Below, piece after piece: positions 20,148 to 21,976 of a stretch of 21,976 nt of DNA. The DNA is from an uncultured Bacilli bacterium (GTDB taxonomy: Bacteria; Bacillota_I; Bacilli_A; RF39; UBA660), in assembly GCA_947631885.1 (NCBI GenBank), contig CANRMZ010000005.1, forward strand, positions 1-21,976, written 5' to 3'. Numbering within the stretch: position 1 is the stretch's first letter; each line of letters starts with the position of its first letter. Under the pieces are notes generated by a model. The model was not told the origin of the DNA. It made no database searches and was given only the letters and a program-made list of their open reading frames with translations. Made by a program: the position numbers and the translations under genes.

Positions 20148-21976
20148 TTTTACCATACTCTTTTTTTAAATATATTAGCAAGATATTAATATCGGTTGGA
20201 TTAACACCACTTATACGAGATGCTTGAGCAATAGTAAGTGGTTTTACTAAGCTAAGCTTTTGCTTAGCTTCACTAGCCATGTTTTGCACTTTGCTATAGT
20301 CTATATCACTTGGTATTTTCTTTTCTTCCATCTTTTCAAGTTTTAGTTTTTCTTTCATAGCATTTTGAATATAGCCTTCATACTTATACTCTATTTCAAC
20401 TTGATTTTTTACATCTTCATCAAAATCATTTAAATCAATAAATTTTTGAATTAAATCCATCGTAAATTCTGGGCGTTTTAATAATATAGCATAACTATAA
20501 TTACCCGCGGGAACAGATATATTATTTTCTTTTAATACATTAATTACTTCGTCTGTTAGCTTTAAATGGCTTTCTTTTAATAGATTCTTTAACTTCTCGA
20601 TATTATCTAATTTGTTTCTTAATCTTTGATATTTTTCTTCAGTTACAGCACCTTTTTCATAAGCAAGGGGTGTAAGTCTAATATCCGCGTTATCATGGCG
20701 AAGTAAAAGCCTAAACTCTGCTCTTGAAGTAAGCATACGATATGGATCAGTAATACCTTTGATAACTAAATCATCAATCAAAACGCCAATATAAGCATCG
20801 GATCTTTTTAATATTAATGGCTCTTTATTATCTAGTTTTAAAGAAGCATTAATGCCTGCGATTAAGCCTTGACCAGCAGCCTCTTCATAACCTGACGTAC
20901 CATTTATTTGGCCTGCCGTAAATAAATTTTCTACGATTTTAGATTCAAGTGATGGTTTAATTTGCAAAGGATCTATCGCATCATACTCAATAGCATAAGC
21001 ATATTTTTCTATTACGGCATGTTCTAAGCCTTCCAAAGAATGCACCATTTCTTCTTGAACATCTCTTGGCATTGATGTTGAAAAGCCTTGTAAGTACCAC
21101 TCATCATAATAGATACTTTCTGGTTCTAAGAATAATTGATGTCTTTCTTTATCGGCAAATCTAACTATTTTATCCTCGATGGAAGGACAATATCTTGGTC
21201 CTACTCCTGTAGCATATCCACCATACATTGCACTTTTCTTAAGATTGTCTCTAATTATTTGATGAGTCTTTTCATTTGTATAAACTAAATAACACTTTTG
21301 TTGTTCATTTTTATCATATAAAGGGCCATTATCAAAAGAAAAAGTCCAATAAGTATCATCACCAAGCTCAGGTTTTAACTTAGCAAAATCTATACTATCT
21401 GCCTTAATTCTTTGGGGTGTTCCTGTTTTTAATCTTTTAATATTAAAGCCTAAATCTTTTAATTTAAAAGATAAGTTATTACTTCTTTTCTCCCCATGAG
21501 GTCCACTTGGAGTATTCTCACTACCTATCAATATATTAGCATTTAAATAAGTTCCCGTTGTTAAAATTACAGCATCACTACTTATCTTGGTGCCATCTTC
21601 AAGAATAATACCCTTTATTTTACCAGCATCGATTATAAGGTTTTCTACCATTCCTTCTTTTATCTCAAGGTTCGGTGTTTCATCTAGGTATTTACGCATT
21701 ACTTTAGGGTAAACTCTTTTATCAGCTTGGGCTCTAAGTGACCTAACCGCAGGGCCTTTTGAATTATTAAGCATTTTTATTTGAAAATGTGAACGATCTG
21801 CTACTTTTCCCATTAGACCGCCTAAAGCATCGATTTCTCTTACGATAATTCCCTTTGCACTACCTCCGATAGAAGGATTACAAGGCATATCAGCAATATT
21901 TTTTATATTCCCGGTTATTAATAAAGTTTTTAGACCTAGTGTTGCCCCAATATGGGAGGCTTCACAACCAGCATGG
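20134..21976 (-). CDS. mnmG: tRNA uridine-5-carboxymethylaminomethyl modification enzyme MnmG (5' end outside window)
   Basis: The frame is open to the right edge, adding 29 codons (from HAGCEASHIGATLGLKTLL) before the internal Met at 21888. That Met is not the start. Only about the first ten residues, including the start of the FAD-binding GxGxxG motif, are missing. MnmG with MnmE adds the carboxymethylaminomethyl group to U34 of certain tRNAs using FAD. Visible motifs are DMPCNPSIGGSAKG, GPRYCPSIEDK, GQINGTSGYEEAAGQGL and YRMLTSRAEFRLLLR, with the C-terminal helical domain that binds MnmE and tRNA. It ends in TGA, showing UGA is a stop here, and overlaps rsmG by 14 bp. Confidence 0.97.
   Translation of the reverse strand, partial: HAGCEASHIGATLGLKTLLITGNIKNIADMPCNPSIGGSAKGIIVREIDALGGLMGKVADRSHFQIKMLNNSKGPAVRSLRAQADKRVYPKVMRKYLDETPNLEIKEGMVENLIIDAGKIKGIILEDGTKISSDAVILTTGTYLNANILIGSENTPSGPHGEKRSNNLSFKLKDLGFNIKRLKTGTPQRIKADSIDFAKLKPELGDDTYWTFSFDNGPLYDKNEQQKCYLVYTNEKTHQIIRDNLKKSAMYGGYATGVGPRYCPSIEDKIVRFADKERHQLFLEPESIYYDEWYLQGFSTSMPRDVQEEMVHSLEGLEHAVIEKYAYAIEYDAIDPLQIKPSLESKIVENLFTAGQINGTSGYEEAAGQGLIAGINASLKLDNKEPLILKRSDAYIGVLIDDLVIKGITDPYRMLTSRAEFRLLLRHDNADIRLTPLAYEKGAVTEEKYQRLRNKLDNIEKLKNLLKESHLKLTDEVINVLKENNISVPAGNYSYAILLKRPEFTMDLIQKFIDLNDFDEDVKNQVEIEYKYEGYIQNAMKEKLKLEKMEEKKIPSDIDYSKVQNMASEAKQKLSLVKPLTIAQASRISGVNPTDINILLIYLKKEYGKNEDR

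Overview
This is a 22 kb chromosomal window from a low-GC, endospore-forming member of the Bacillota. It fits class Bacilli, perhaps near the Erysipelotrichales/Mollicutes-related gut lineages. The evidence is the AT-rich sequence, strong AGGAGG/GGTGA-type ribosome binding sites, the sporulation genes spoIIQ, spoIID and spoIIR, and Noc beside rsmG and mnmG. UGA is a normal stop (mnmG ends in TGA), so this is not a code-4 mollicute. I see no rRNA, tRNA, CRISPR array or insertion sequence.

Layout: nearly everything is on the minus strand, read from right to left. At the right edge mnmG (5' end missing) overlaps rsmG, and noc follows; this is the usual group next to the replication origin, but soj/spo0J are absent after noc. 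A plus-strand class A penicillin-binding protein converges on noc and shares a bidirectional terminator with it. Divergent from the PBP runs argS-rpoE, then prfA-prmC-spoIIR-mntP, then murA and an SGNH-like protein. A two-TM protein of unknown function, rpmE, and the overlapping rpiB-ywzB-spoIID group come next, followed by spoIIQ and a degenerate actin-like ORF. This order matches, with losses, the B. subtilis argS-rpoE...rpmE-prfA-prmC-spoIIR-mntP-rpiB...ywzB-murAA-spoIID-spoIIQ...mbl region, so it is old synteny rather than an island. A cold-shock gene, long-form hpf, a small acidic ORF and secA finish the housekeeping part. After secA, where prfB often lies, are a nucleoside 2-deoxyribosyltransferase-like gene and the start of a probable KilA-N gene.

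How the genes work together: argS, rpoE, prfA/prmC, rpmE, rsmG/mnmG and hpf serve transcription and translation. murA and the PBP make peptidoglycan. SpoIIR, SpoIID and SpoIIQ act in the forespore-mother cell dialogue and engulfment. Noc ties division to the nucleoid.

Most interesting points: (1) a near-perfect Noc-binding site lies upstream of noc, inside the rsmG terminator hairpin; (2) this Noc carries a roughly 260-residue disordered insertion before its C-terminal domain and lacks the usual N-terminal membrane helix; (3) an apparent ATP-site-less MreB/Mbl relative overlaps the end of spoIIQ; (4) two long nested inverted repeats follow stop codons at 672-735 and 4476-4531.
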